From: an uncultured Eubacterium sp.
GTDB lineage: Bacteria; Bacillota; Clostridia; Lachnospirales; Lachnospiraceae
DNA: 64,000 bases
Direction: 5' to 3'
NCBI GenBank assembly: GCA_910584875.1
Contig: CAJUDA010000013.1
Span: 20,039 to 84,038 of the forward strand
In this document: positions 1 through 7,692 of the stretch, in pieces
Layout of the letters: each line of letters opens with the position of its first letter
How positions within the stretch are numbered: position 1 is the stretch's first letter
The notes under the pieces: generated by a model
The model's input: the letters and a program-made list of their open reading frames with translations, nothing else
The model's database searches: none
Told to the model about the DNA's origin: nothing
Program-made: the position numbers and the translations under genes

Positions 1-747
1 CAGACCGGGGTTTTATATGTCACCATAGGGATGCTGGTGATCAATCTGGTTGTTTATTATCTGGTCATTGATATTATGAAGAGGGAAACAAAACTGCGGG
101 AAAACCGTATTTTTCATGAAAAGGTAAAGAGCCAGACTGCCATGTATCATTCCATCTCAGAAAATCTGGAGAAGCAGCGGAGAAGGACTCATGAGTACAA
201 AAATCAGATCGCTGCCATCCGGGCACTGGCAGAAGAGAAACAGTATGAGAAACTGCAGGAATATGTAAAAAGGGCAGATGAAGAACTGAAGGTGGGGACA
301 GATGCTATTGATACGAATCATGTTATCATAAATGCCATCCTGAACACAAAATACCGGGAAGCGACAGCGAAAGGCATCACGTTTGTACTGAAAATCGGCG
401 ATCTGTCAGAGCTGAAGATGGAGGAAGAGGATATCGTCACCATTCTTTCCAATCTGCTGGATAATGCTATTGAGGCGTGTGAGCGCCGTGAAGATGATGA
501 GGATAAGGTGATCCGCTTTAAATTTGTACAGGAAGGCGGGCAGGCTGTTATTTCAGTGGTAAACAGCATGGCGGCAGAACCAGTGACAGTGCATGGTGGA
601 TTTGTGACCACAAAGGAAGATGAGGAAGGTGAGCATGGAATGGGGATACGGAATGTAGTGGAAACGGTTGAGAAATATGGCGGAAGATACCAGATTGATT
701 ATGATAAAGGAGAATTCCAATTTATGATTCTCATAAAACATTTATGA
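1..747 (+). CDS. GHKL sensor histidine kinase, 5' end missing
   Basis: The reading frame is open from base 1, so the gene begins upstream of the window. What remains is one membrane segment (VINLVVYYLVIDI), a phosphoacceptor box (RRTHEYKNQIAAIRAL, H is the likely phosphorylated residue) and a GHKL ATPase domain with N box NLLDNAIEACERR and G box GMGIRNVVETVEKYGG. This is the AgrC-like layout of kinases that normally act with LytTR response regulators; its partner would lie upstream, outside the window. The stop codon falls inside a 20-bp-period direct repeat, so the exact C-terminus may vary between strains. Confidence 0.85.
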   Translation, partial: QTGVLYVTIGMLVINLVVYYLVIDIMKRETKLRENRIFHEKVKSQTAMYHSISENLEKQRRRTHEYKNQIAAIRALAEEKQYEKLQEYVKRADEELKVGTDAIDTNHVIINAILNTKYREATAKGITFVLKIGDLSELKMEEEDIVTILSNLLDNAIEACERREDDEDKVIRFKFVQEGGQAVISVVNSMAAEPVTVHGGFVTTKEDEEGEHGMGIRNVVETVEKYGGRYQIDYDKGEFQFMILIKHL

Positions 748-800
748 TTTTGATAAAACATTTATGATTTCCAATTCTGCAATAAAATTTCCAATTCTGT
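721..800. repeat. Direct repeats with 20-bp period
   Basis: Four rows of exactly 20 bases can be laid under each other: TTTATGATT begins at 721, 741 and 761, TAAAACA ends the first two rows, and CCAATTCTG occurs at 771 and 791. The array crosses the kinase stop codon and ends about 90 bp before the chemoreceptor start. Regularly spaced half-sites suggest a binding array, possibly for a LytTR-type regulator, or a slippage-prone tandem repeat. No protein is known to bind here. Confidence 0.7.
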
Positions 801-889
801 AATGAACATGAACAAAAGAGGGGTTCTGTGATATGATAGAAAAAATTCGACAGAGAACCCTGATTTTTAACCAAGGAGGATTTACAGAT

Positions 890-2446
890 ATGGAAAGAGA
901 GAACAAAAAGATATATTTATCAGCACTGGATGAGTACATAAATAAGGTATATGTTTTGGTTCTGCTGCTGGTGCCGGGGGCATGCCAGTGCGCCGGGATC
1001 CTGTATACTTTTGAGAAATTTATGGGGTGGCTCCCGACTGTCAGCTGGGCGGCGCTGATCGTGTTTGACGTCACCTGTCTGATTTATCTGATGACGGGGA
1101 TCTTTTTTATCCGGACCGGGTTTGCCAATGGGATTGTCCGGGACGCCCGGCTTAGGGCGGGCAAGATTTTTCTTGTGGTGATCATGTTTATCCAGTTTAA
1201 CTTTATTTTGTATATGATTCCGGCGAAAGATTTCTGGGGATTTGCTTTTTTCTTTGTCGTGCTTACGACATTCTTCCTGGATTATAAGATGGTTGCCGTG
1301 ACTTCGCTGGAGATCGCCGGGTCACTGGCAGTATCCTGGATCCTGCAGGCGGATGTGCATCTGCCTGTAAAAGATACGATGTTTATCGCCAATATGCTGA
1401 ACCGGATCGTCTGTGTCAGCCTGTCGCTTCCGACGACAGTCCTTCTGACCTGGCTGATCGGCAGGTTTCTCGTCAATGCGAAAAAGGATGAGATGGAGCG
1501 CAACAATGAGAAGGTGAAGAGTGTTCTCAGTTCGGTGCAGTCGCTGTCAGAAAATCTGTTCCGTGCCGGAACTGCCCTGTCGAAGATTTCAGAAAATGAG
1601 AGCGCTTCGGTCGAAGAGCTTTCAGCAACCAGTGACCAGCTGCTGGAGGGAAGCAATATGCTGGGAGACAGGACGGAAGAGAGCATGGCAAATCTTGGCG
1701 AACTGGATGAGTGGAAAGAGGTTGTGGCAGATAATGTAGAGAAGGTGGAGATGACATCAAGAGATCTGCTGGATAAATCAAAAGAGAACGAGAAAATGCT
1801 GACCGACCTGAAGGCGATCAATGGAGAGGTGGCGGATTCCATGTTTGCAACAACAGATGTGGCACACAAATTGTCAGGAGCAGTGGAAGAGATCGGAACG
1901 ACTCTCAGCCTGATCAATGAGATATCGGCTTCGACAAATCTTCTTGCCCTCAATGCTTCCATAGAGGCAGCAAGAGCAGGAGAGGCAGGAAAGGGCTTTG
2001 CTGTCGTGGCACAGGAAGTCGGCAATCTGGCGAACAGTACAAAGGAGTCCCTGGAAGAAGTGGAGACAGTTATAAAAAGAGTGCAGAGCAATGTGGCTGA
2101 GATCACGAAGTATGTCAATGACAATTCCAGGAAACTGGAGAAGCAGAATGAATATTTCACAAATGTCTTTACCGGGATCCGGGATATGACACAGTTATTG
2201 GGAGTGTCAGTAAATGCAGTGAATACAATGGGAGAAGCTCACGATAAGCAGGCGATGGTGATACAGAAAACCGTTTCCATCAATAAAGAGATTGCGGAGA
2301 ACATAAGAAATGAGAACACGCAGTTCCATTCGATCCATGATATGGTAGAGAGTAATGTCAGTGACATATCGGAGATTGCCGCGCAGATCAGCGCCATTAA
2401 TGAGATGGCGGATGAGATTAACCGGCTGCTGAAGGAGGAGGAGTAG
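890..2446 (+). CDS. Methyl-accepting chemotaxis protein with polytopic membrane N-terminus
   Basis: The 518-residue protein has about six hydrophobic segments in its first 210 residues and no large extracellular loop or obvious HAMP domain, followed by a coiled-coil signalling domain. The hairpin tip is clear (ISASTNLLALNASIEAARAGEAGKGFAVVAQEVGNLA), which is the part that contacts CheA/CheW. The start at 890 is chosen because AAGGAGGA at 873-880 sits correctly before it; an upstream in-frame start at 833 lacks such a site. The polytopic sensor suggests it reads a membrane or cytoplasmic cue. Ligand unknown. Confidence 0.88.
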   Translation: MERENKKIYLSALDEYINKVYVLVLLLVPGACQCAGILYTFEKFMGWLPTVSWAALIVFDVTCLIYLMTGIFFIRTGFANGIVRDARLRAGKIFLVVIMFIQFNFILYMIPAKDFWGFAFFFVVLTTFFLDYKMVAVTSLEIAGSLAVSWILQADVHLPVKDTMFIANMLNRIVCVSLSLPTTVLLTWLIGRFLVNAKKDEMERNNEKVKSVLSSVQSLSENLFRAGTALSKISENESASVEELSATSDQLLEGSNMLGDRTEESMANLGELDEWKEVVADNVEKVEMTSRDLLDKSKENEKMLTDLKAINGEVADSMFATTDVAHKLSGAVEEIGTTLSLINEISASTNLLALNASIEAARAGEAGKGFAVVAQEVGNLANSTKESLEEVETVIKRVQSNVAEITKYVNDNSRKLEKQNEYFTNVFTGIRDMTQLLGVSVNAVNTMGEAHDKQAMVIQKTVSINKEIAENIRNENTQFHSIHDMVESNVSDISEIAAQISAINEMADEINRLLKEEE

Positions 2447-2478
2447 AAAGGGATCTGATCATACATATAGGATATTTT

Positions 2479-2509
2479 CCAGCCGGACTGTCCAGAGTCC
2501 GGCTGGATT
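2479..2509 (+). terminator. Hairpin terminator after chemoreceptor gene
   Basis: An 11-bp perfect stem (CCAGCCGGACT / AGTCCGGCTGG) with a 6-base loop lies just after the chemoreceptor gene. The following T-run is short (ATTTGCG), so termination strength is uncertain. Confidence 0.7.
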
Positions 2510-2646
2510 TGCGTTCGGGGCAGCAGTTGTTTATGTTCAATTAAAAAATGGAAATATTTTACGCTTGAAATATCAGCAGGAGAGAACTATACTAGGCATA
2601 CAGAAATGCAGAACAGAAGTTCGGTTTTGGAAGGGGCGTGTATCGT

Positions 2647-3894
2647 ATGTCAGACAGAACGATTCTTCATGTAGATATGAATTGCTTTTATGCCAGTGTG
2701 GAAATGCTGCACAGACCGGAGATGCGGCATGTGCCGATGGCGGTCGGCGGCGATCCGCAGGCGCGGCATGGTATTGTACTGACAGCGAATTATCCCGCCA
2801 AAAGACAGGGAGTAAAGACCGGTATGGCGCTCTGGCAGGCAAGGCAGGTTTGTCCTGCGATCCGGTTTGTGCCTCCCAGGATGGAGCTGTATCTTCGTTT
2901 TTCCAGAATGGCGCATGAGATTTATCGGGAATATACGGACCTGTGGGAACCGTATGGCTGTGATGAGGCATGGCTGGATGTGTCGGACAGCTGCTCCCTC
3001 ATGGGGGACGGTCTTACGATCGCCCGGGATATCAGCCACAGGATCAAGTCGGAACTTGGCCTTACGGCGAGCATCGGTGTCTCATACAATAAGATTTTTG
3101 CCAAGTTAGGTTCGGACTATAAAAAGCCAGATGCGGTCACGACGATGGGGAGAAAAGAGTATAAAAGCAAGGCGTGGAAGCTTCCGGTACAGGATCTGCT
3201 ATATGTGGGAAGGTCTTCTGCAAAGAAGCTGCGGGCGCTTGGTATCCGGACGATCGGAGATCTGGCAGAGGCGGATGAAAGTATTTTGAGGTCCCATATG
3301 GGGAAGATGGGGCTTGTGCTTCATGCCTTTGCCAACGGGTGGGATGATTCCCCGGTTAAAAAGGAATATACGTATGCGCCCATTCAATCGATCGGGAACA
3401 GTACGACGACGCCGAGAGATCTGGAGAATGATCAGGATGTGAAGATTATCCTTTATGTACTGGCAGAGAGTGTTGCCGCCAGACTGCGGGAGAGTGGTTT
3501 TATATGCAATGTGGTGGAGATCGGTATCCGGGACAATGAGCTTCATACGATTACAAGACAGCATAAGCTGGACAGAGCTACCAATATTACGTCGGAGATT
3601 GCCGGGGAGGCGTATCGTATTTTCCAGGCAAATTACCGGTGGGACAAACCGATCCGCAGTCTCAGCGTCAGGGGGGCGGATATAACGGTGGATCATGCGT
3701 ATGAACAGCAGGAGCTGTCGTATGATTTTGAACGAAGAAAGAAACTGGAGAAGGCGGATGCCGCGATGGATGAGATACGGAGACGGTTTGGTTATTTCAG
3801 TATCCAGCGGGGGCTGATGTACCAGGATCCGGCACTGTCAGCGCTGGATGTAAAAAGCTCCCACATCGTACACCCGCAGGGATATTTTGGTTAG
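2647..3894 (+). CDS. dinB: Y-family DNA polymerase (DinB / Pol IV-like)
   Basis: A translesion polymerase of 415 residues. The first catalytic acidic motif is visible near the N-terminus (HVDMNCFYASVE) and the second in YGCDEAWLDVS. The fingers-palm-thumb part runs to about residue 230, with a helix-hairpin-helix type thumb (LRALGIRTIGDLAEADESIL), and a little-finger domain follows. The usual IDEAYLD motif reads CDEAWLD, as in the Firmicute branch of this family. The start at 2647 has GGAAGGGG at 2630-2637; a GTG at 2638 overlaps that site. No LexA box was noticed upstream. A short companion gene follows after 12 bases. Confidence 0.9.
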   Translation: MSDRTILHVDMNCFYASVEMLHRPEMRHVPMAVGGDPQARHGIVLTANYPAKRQGVKTGMALWQARQVCPAIRFVPPRMELYLRFSRMAHEIYREYTDLWEPYGCDEAWLDVSDSCSLMGDGLTIARDISHRIKSELGLTASIGVSYNKIFAKLGSDYKKPDAVTTMGRKEYKSKAWKLPVQDLLYVGRSSAKKLRALGIRTIGDLAEADESILRSHMGKMGLVLHAFANGWDDSPVKKEYTYAPIQSIGNSTTTPRDLENDQDVKIILYVLAESVAARLRESGFICNVVEIGIRDNELHTITRQHKLDRATNITSEIAGEAYRIFQANYRWDKPIRSLSVRGADITVDHAYEQQELSYDFERRKKLEKADAAMDEIRRRFGYFSIQRGLMYQDPALSALDVKSSHIVHPQGYFG

Positions 3895-3906
3895 GAGGGA
3901 AATGAC

Positions 3907-4146
3907 TTGAATTATGATAAAGTTTATGTGGATGTGAATGCCACCTTTACCAGGGACGGCAGGCTGCTTCCGAAAAGTTTTGTCTGGGAGGATGGTATGA
4001 CCTATGAGATCAGCAGGGTGAGGGATATCCGGCGGGCCGCCAGCCTGAAGGCAGGCGGCGCTGGTACACGATATACCTGCATGGCGGATGGAAGGGAAGT
4101 GTACCTGTTTTATGAGGACAATAATATGTGGTTTGTGGAGAGGTGA
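3907..4146 (+). CDS. Small protein coupled to DinB-like polymerase
   Basis: 79 residues starting at TTG, with AGGAGGG at 3894-3900 overlapping the polymerase stop codon, so the two genes are almost certainly co-translated. The protein looks like a small beta-rich domain (KVYVDVNATF, TRYTCMADGREVYLFYEDNNMWFVER). Small domains of this kind accompany Y-family polymerases in many bacteria, which suggests an accessory role in lesion bypass. That role is inferred from position only. Confidence 0.75.
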   Translation: MNYDKVYVDVNATFTRDGRLLPKSFVWEDGMTYEISRVRDIRRAASLKAGGAGTRYTCMADGREVYLFYEDNNMWFVER

Positions 4147-4192
4147 ATATGCAAATAGCATATAGTGAATGATAAAATTTAAAAATATATTT

Positions 4193-4221
4193 TTTTCATA
4201 TATGTTGATATGTGATATACT
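4193..4221 (+). promoter_or_regulatory. Sigma-A type promoter for the toxin-like locus
   Basis: TTTTCA (4193-4198), a 17-base spacer and TATACT (4216-4221), followed about 30 bases later by a good ribosome-binding site for the small reading frame at 4269. Confidence 0.55.
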
Positions 4222-4268
4222 GTATGAGGAAATCGTGCTATTATAGTTTTAGAAGGAGTGAACAAAAT

Positions 4269-4385
4269 ATGATCACTATTGATAACAAAGAAATTGGAAT
4301 TTTTGTTTCCAAACTTATTTTAGAGAAATGGGTTTTTCTTATTCGAAAAGAGAATCTGATTGAACTTCCTGTCGAGCTGTGGTAG
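4269..4385 (+). CDS. Short hypothetical peptide, 38 residues
   Basis: ATG at 4269 follows GAAGGAGTG at about 4251-4259 with proper spacing, and the frame encodes 38 residues ending ...ELPVELW. I do not recognise it. It lies in the leader of the holin-like toxin peptide downstream, so it may be a leader peptide or a remnant of a larger gene. Confidence 0.45.
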   Translation: MITIDNKEIGIFVSKLILEKWVFLIRKENLIELPVELW

Positions 4386-4473
4386 TATTCCAATATGGAA
4401 CCCATGACAGGGGTGGCAGCCTCCCGAGCCAATGACCGGTCTGCCGGAATACATAGGAGGGGAGGTGGCGCCA

Positions 4474-4599
4474 ATGACTGCTGCGGATATCATATTGATA
4501 TTTATAGGGATAATCGGCTTGCTGATTGCCTTTGGTAGTTTTGTTATAGCGTTGCTTGCCTTTCTCGACAGAGATAAGGAACACAAGCGAAAAAAATAA
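4474..4599 (+). CDS. Single-helix holin-like toxin peptide (type I TA candidate)
   Basis: 41 residues: short polar start (MTAAD), one hydrophobic helix of about 25 residues (IILIFIGIIGLL...), then a charged tail (DRDKEHKRKK). This is the composition of the putative holin-like / Fst-type toxins common in Firmicutes. AGGAGGGGAGGTGG at 4455-4468 is an unusually strong ribosome-binding site, and a GC-rich structured region follows, as expected where an antisense RNA overlaps the toxin mRNA. The toxin function is inferred from resemblance. Confidence 0.7.
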   Translation: MTAADIILIFIGIIGLLIAFGSFVIALLAFLDRDKEHKRKK

Positions 4600-4720
4600 T
4601 GCCCACCCTGTTGCAACCAGGATGGGCGCCTCTCGCTGAGAGGTAATTGCTCGCTTGGGAAACTCCACCTTTGGAGTGGGGCTCCTATGGGGCACCTGTT
4701 ATAGCAGGTGTCCTTCTTTA
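4600..4720. ncRNA. Structured 3' region with terminator; possible antisense antitoxin RNA
   Basis: Four consecutive hairpins can be drawn: GCCCACCCTG/CAGGATGGGC at 4601-4627, CCTCTC/GAGAGG at 4628-4642, CTCCA/TGGAG near 4663-4676 and GGCACCTG/CAGGTGTCC at 4690-4713 followed by a T-rich tract. The last is a plausible terminator for the toxin mRNA. The antisense RNA itself is not proven by sequence. Confidence 0.5.
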
Positions 4721-4896
4721 TGTTCAATATACCACAATTTGTGCAGGGTTTCAAGTACTTTCTTCTGGCGGATAGCGTAAGTTTACTGTAGGAAAATAAC
4801 AGACAGACTTCACCCTGAGATGTGTTTCAGATCGTTTTATTTGTCACATATTTCTATAAGGATATGAACAGCGATTATAAGCAAAAAATTGTCTTT

Positions 4897-5172
4897 TTAT
4901 TCTGCAACAAACAGTAGAAGAATTCTCATTACCGCGCCCACCGTTGCCGTTGTAACTTTTGGTTCATTTGAATCCATTTGAAACACTGGCACAAGAATTG
5001 TCCCTGTGCCCAGATGAACATCGCCGCTGTCATTAAGCAACCCATATGTCTGTGTTCTATTCATTCCCATTAATAACCAGCTACCCGTGGTGGAGCCAAC
5101 TCTTATCCCAACCCTTTTTACTCTAGCCGTATCAGAACATGCCGAAAGATATGCCCTTATATATAAATTATA
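4897..5172 (-). pseudogene. Orphan second copy of the tail-fibre tip
   Basis: Read on the minus strand this stretch encodes YNLYIRAYLSACSDTARVKR followed by VGIRVG and ends ...VPVFQMDSNEP...VAE stop. It aligns with the last 85 or so residues of the fibre protein (YQLYIRGYMTACS, VKRLGIKVG, AGSVIVPQFNIDS). It has no start codon and no upstream part of the fibre. The sequence has diverged but has no internal stop, which suggests a silent alternative tip cassette or the leftover of a replaced fibre end. An 11-base direct repeat TTCTGGCGGAT (4763-4773 and 5530-5540) lies downstream of each copy. Confidence 0.75.
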
Positions 5173-5180
5173 AGGCTAAT

Positions 5181-5276
5181 ATGGAAGAAGAACTGATTGA
5201 TAAATACCGGAGCTGGGAGGAAGAATTGCAGCAAAAGGAGGAAAAACAACGAAATTTGGGACAAAATCAACAATGA
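5181..5276 (+). CDS. Short charged peptide ORF, doubtful
   Basis: ATG at 5181 opens a 31-codon frame rich in Glu, Lys and Gln (ELIDKYRSWEEELQQKEEKQ). No good ribosome-binding site precedes it, and it begins 9 bases after homology with the fibre tip ends. It may be the tail end of a lost gene at the element border. Function unknown. Confidence 0.25.
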   Translation: MEEELIDKYRSWEEELQQKEEKQRNLGQNQQ

Positions 5277-5377
5277 AATGTGTAATGAAATGGTATACGT
5301 TTAAATAAGGATATGAGAGTTTATAAGAAGTCACAAATATATAAATTCATAAATATTTATATATTTCGATAGCAGAT

Positions 5378-5406
5378 TGGTGTAGTAATGGTGTAAAATT
5401 GGTGTA
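5378..5406. repeat. Three TGGTGTA repeats at 11-bp period
   Basis: TGGTGTA occurs at 5378, 5389 and 5400, one helical turn apart, in an otherwise featureless AT-rich stretch (5277-5463). Such iterons are typical of protein-binding sites, for example arm sites of a recombinase; none is encoded here. The rest of the 290-base stretch shows nothing else I can support. Confidence 0.6.
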
Positions 5407-5463
5407 GAAGATTAGAGTTTAAATACAGTAACATATCCAAATTTAAATGTTATGAGAGATCGT

Positions 5464-5521
5464 AAAAAAATAGGCTATACAAATATTGTCATATATTAAT
5501 ATTTGTATAGCCTATTTTAAT
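5464..5521 (-). terminator. Terminator of the tail operon
   Basis: A perfect 20-bp stem (5468-5487 with 5498-5517, AAATAGGCTATAC...) has a 10-base loop and a run of seven T on the minus strand. It ends the long minus-strand tail operon and could also act on the plus strand. Confidence 0.88.
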
Positions 5522-5565
5522 ATACCAATTTCTGGCGGATCTCTTGTCTGCATAGTATCTCCCCC

Positions 5566-7068
5566 CTAATTTACAAAAATCGGCGTAACTTCAATAATTA
5601 CTGATAAAGTGCCCGTTGTTACCGTCGACCCGTAAGAGTCTATATTAAATTGTGGTACTATTACCGATCCTGCCGGCAAGTATACAACGGCGCTATCGCA
5701 CATCATCTCGTAAGTTGACGCCCTTTTCATGTCAAATATTTTCCAATCATTTCCAACCTTTATCCCTAATCGTTTTACACTGTTGGGGTGTGAACAGGCA
5801 GTCATATATCCCCTGATATATAGTTGATAATACCCTGTTACACCGACAACATATCCTGATCCGTTACTACTCGGCAAATATGTACTATTTAAATTGTCAG
5901 AAGCACAAACATATAGATTATAGTATTTCATATCGCTGTTATAATCGAAATTACTGACAGTCATTTTGCTGGTTAAATTGGAAGGCAGGGTATTGCATTT
6001 AAGTGGAGCAGCTGAATTTGCTTTGTTGTCAAACTGACTCACCAGCGATCCCAGCTGCTGCCGTTCTGATGCAGTAAAATGGATATTGTTGTTATTTATA
6101 TGCGTATCCAGCCCTGCATTGCTTGCAAAAAGTATCCAATTACTGGCAGTCGTACCATTTATTGCCCTGTGATACACCTTATTTGGGTCATTCCAATCAT
6201 AGTATATCTGCAATATCCGTCCTTCCATCGAAGGGAACACCAGAAGATTTCCCCATGGACTCGCTATGTTCGGTGGAAGATGTATGCAGCTATCTGAGAC
6301 ACCATAACAACCGGGCAATACCCATCCGTTGACATCTTCGGTCCATTCTGGATTCCTCCATCCCCATTCAACATTTCCACGGAAGATCTGATTATCCGAC
6401 ATTCCATGAAATGTCCCTTCCAGATTCCCATGAAACGTTGGAGCCGTTAAAGCTCCGGTCATCGTATCGCCAGATTTGTCTACCGCGCCAATGTCAGCTG
6501 GTGTGATATTAACATTACCAGACCGGTAATTTTCTTCCTTATTTCCCTTTATGCCTGTTACACTGGATGTAGAAGATTCATCCCAGCGTTCCACTTTTTC
6601 AGATGTGATCCCATCCAGTACTGATTTATTATCATGTTCATGCTTTTTTGTAACGGCAGAATCATAACTGATTTTATCTTCTTTTGTCAAAAGACCATCG
6701 ACCGACTGCGTGGCTTTGGGGATGGCATTGGCAGAGATCACAACCCATTCTTCGCCGCTGTATCGGTATGTATAATCCGTATCCTTGACATTTACCGTCC
6801 ATCCGTCCTGGGGATCTGGATATGCTGATGCGATATCGGCAAAGGTGTCTACGCTTTCCTTCCAGTCGATATTGGTTTCAATGGCAGATAATTTATTATC
6901 TACTTCACTTTTTGTATATTTATCATCCCAGTTCGGCTTATTGGATTCAAGGGTACTGCCGTCATCCATTTCCACAGACTGCGAACTTGTCCAGATGGAT
7001 AACAATTTGTATCCATCGGACAGTTTTATGTAGCGTTTTACTTTTTTCAAACCGTTTAAAAGACCCAT
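5566..7068 (-). CDS. Tail fibre / receptor-binding protein
   Basis: 500 residues, last structural gene of the tail operon, with AAGGAGTGATGAA before its start. The N-terminus (MGLLNGLKKVKRYIKLSDG) probably attaches to the baseplate. A middle part resembles Firmicute phage fibres (WKESVDTFADIASAYPDPQDGWTV; DIGAVDKSGDTMTGALTAPTF), and the C-terminal 90 residues form a tip domain present a second time at 4897-5172. Fibres of this type bind the target-cell surface. The duplicated tip suggests exchangeable specificity. Confidence 0.8.
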   Translation of the reverse strand: MGLLNGLKKVKRYIKLSDGYKLLSIWTSSQSVEMDDGSTLESNKPNWDDKYTKSEVDNKLSAIETNIDWKESVDTFADIASAYPDPQDGWTVNVKDTDYTYRYSGEEWVVISANAIPKATQSVDGLLTKEDKISYDSAVTKKHEHDNKSVLDGITSEKVERWDESSTSSVTGIKGNKEENYRSGNVNITPADIGAVDKSGDTMTGALTAPTFHGNLEGTFHGMSDNQIFRGNVEWGWRNPEWTEDVNGWVLPGCYGVSDSCIHLPPNIASPWGNLLVFPSMEGRILQIYYDWNDPNKVYHRAINGTTASNWILFASNAGLDTHINNNNIHFTASERQQLGSLVSQFDNKANSAAPLKCNTLPSNLTSKMTVSNFDYNSDMKYYNLYVCASDNLNSTYLPSSNGSGYVVGVTGYYQLYIRGYMTACSHPNSVKRLGIKVGNDWKIFDMKRASTYEMMCDSAVVYLPAGSVIVPQFNIDSYGSTVTTGTLSVIIEVTPIFVN

Positions 7069-7083
7069 TTCATCACTCCTTTT

Positions 7084-7692
7084 TTAGTATTCTTTCAGCC
7101 AGAAGCTTCCGGTTATTGGTTCGGCGGGTTCTGTTTCAGACAATATTTCAACTGCACTGACAAGTGTTTCGCCTAAATTTTCCAGCATATGATCTGCTTC
7201 ACTGGCGACATCCTGAATATGATTTTTGCCATGTTCCGCTTCCTTCTCATAATCTTTGATCGTATTAAGGGTATCCACGATGGAATCGTATTCATTGGTA
7301 CTTTCCAGATCGGATCCAAAAATCACGTTTGGTTCTACATAGAGTAAGAACGTGTCAGAAAAATAACAGGTGCCATCCTGTTTATAAATAAGAAGCTCGC
7401 ACTGCTGTGTTCCTGGTGCAGCGAGCATCTGCTGTGTCATAGTTACATGAATTGAGTTGTCAACGATGGAAATGTTGTCCGCATTTACAATGAATGTATT
7501 GTCTGGTTTTTTGACAGAGATTTCGATATTCCATCCTTCGTCGATCAGAAGTTTATTTTCTGTATCGTATAACGTGATCCGGAGGATGTGTGTGTGGTTG
7601 GAATTTTGTTTGATCACGGTTCTTTTTATATCAGAAGCCCCGAAGCTAAGCTGTATGTCATGGTTTATTGGTTTTATCGTTTCTATGATCAT
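7084..7692 (-). CDS. BppU-like baseplate / upper fibre protein
   Basis: 202 residues from the start MIIETIKPINHD, which has AAAGGACGGTG before it; an earlier in-frame ATG at 7743 lies deep in the preceding gene without such a site. The N-terminal half looks like a BppU-type beta domain (DIKRTVIKQNSNHTHILRIT, WNIEISVKKPDNTFIVNADN), the rest is a helical linker (DYDSIVDTLNTIKDYEKEAE-like). In lactococcal phages this domain anchors receptor-binding proteins to the tail tip. It overlaps the tail-tip gene by 35 bases and precedes the fibre gene by 15, so the three are one translational unit. Confidence 0.65.
   Translation of the reverse strand: MIIETIKPINHDIQLSFGASDIKRTVIKQNSNHTHILRITLYDTENKLLIDEGWNIEISVKKPDNTFIVNADNISIVDNSIHVTMTQQMLAAPGTQQCELLIYKQDGTCYFSDTFLLYVEPNVIFGSDLESTNEYDSIVDTLNTIKDYEKEAEHGKNHIQDVASEADHMLENLGETLVSAVEILSETEPAEPITGSFWLKEY

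Noticed and set aside
4897..5540. Invertible DNA switching of fibre ends
   Set aside because: Both tip copies have the same orientation and only direct repeats were found, with no invertase gene.
4897..7068. Diversity-generating retroelement acting on the fibre tip
   Set aside because: There is no reverse transcriptase gene in the window and the two tip copies differ at all kinds of bases, not mainly at adenines.
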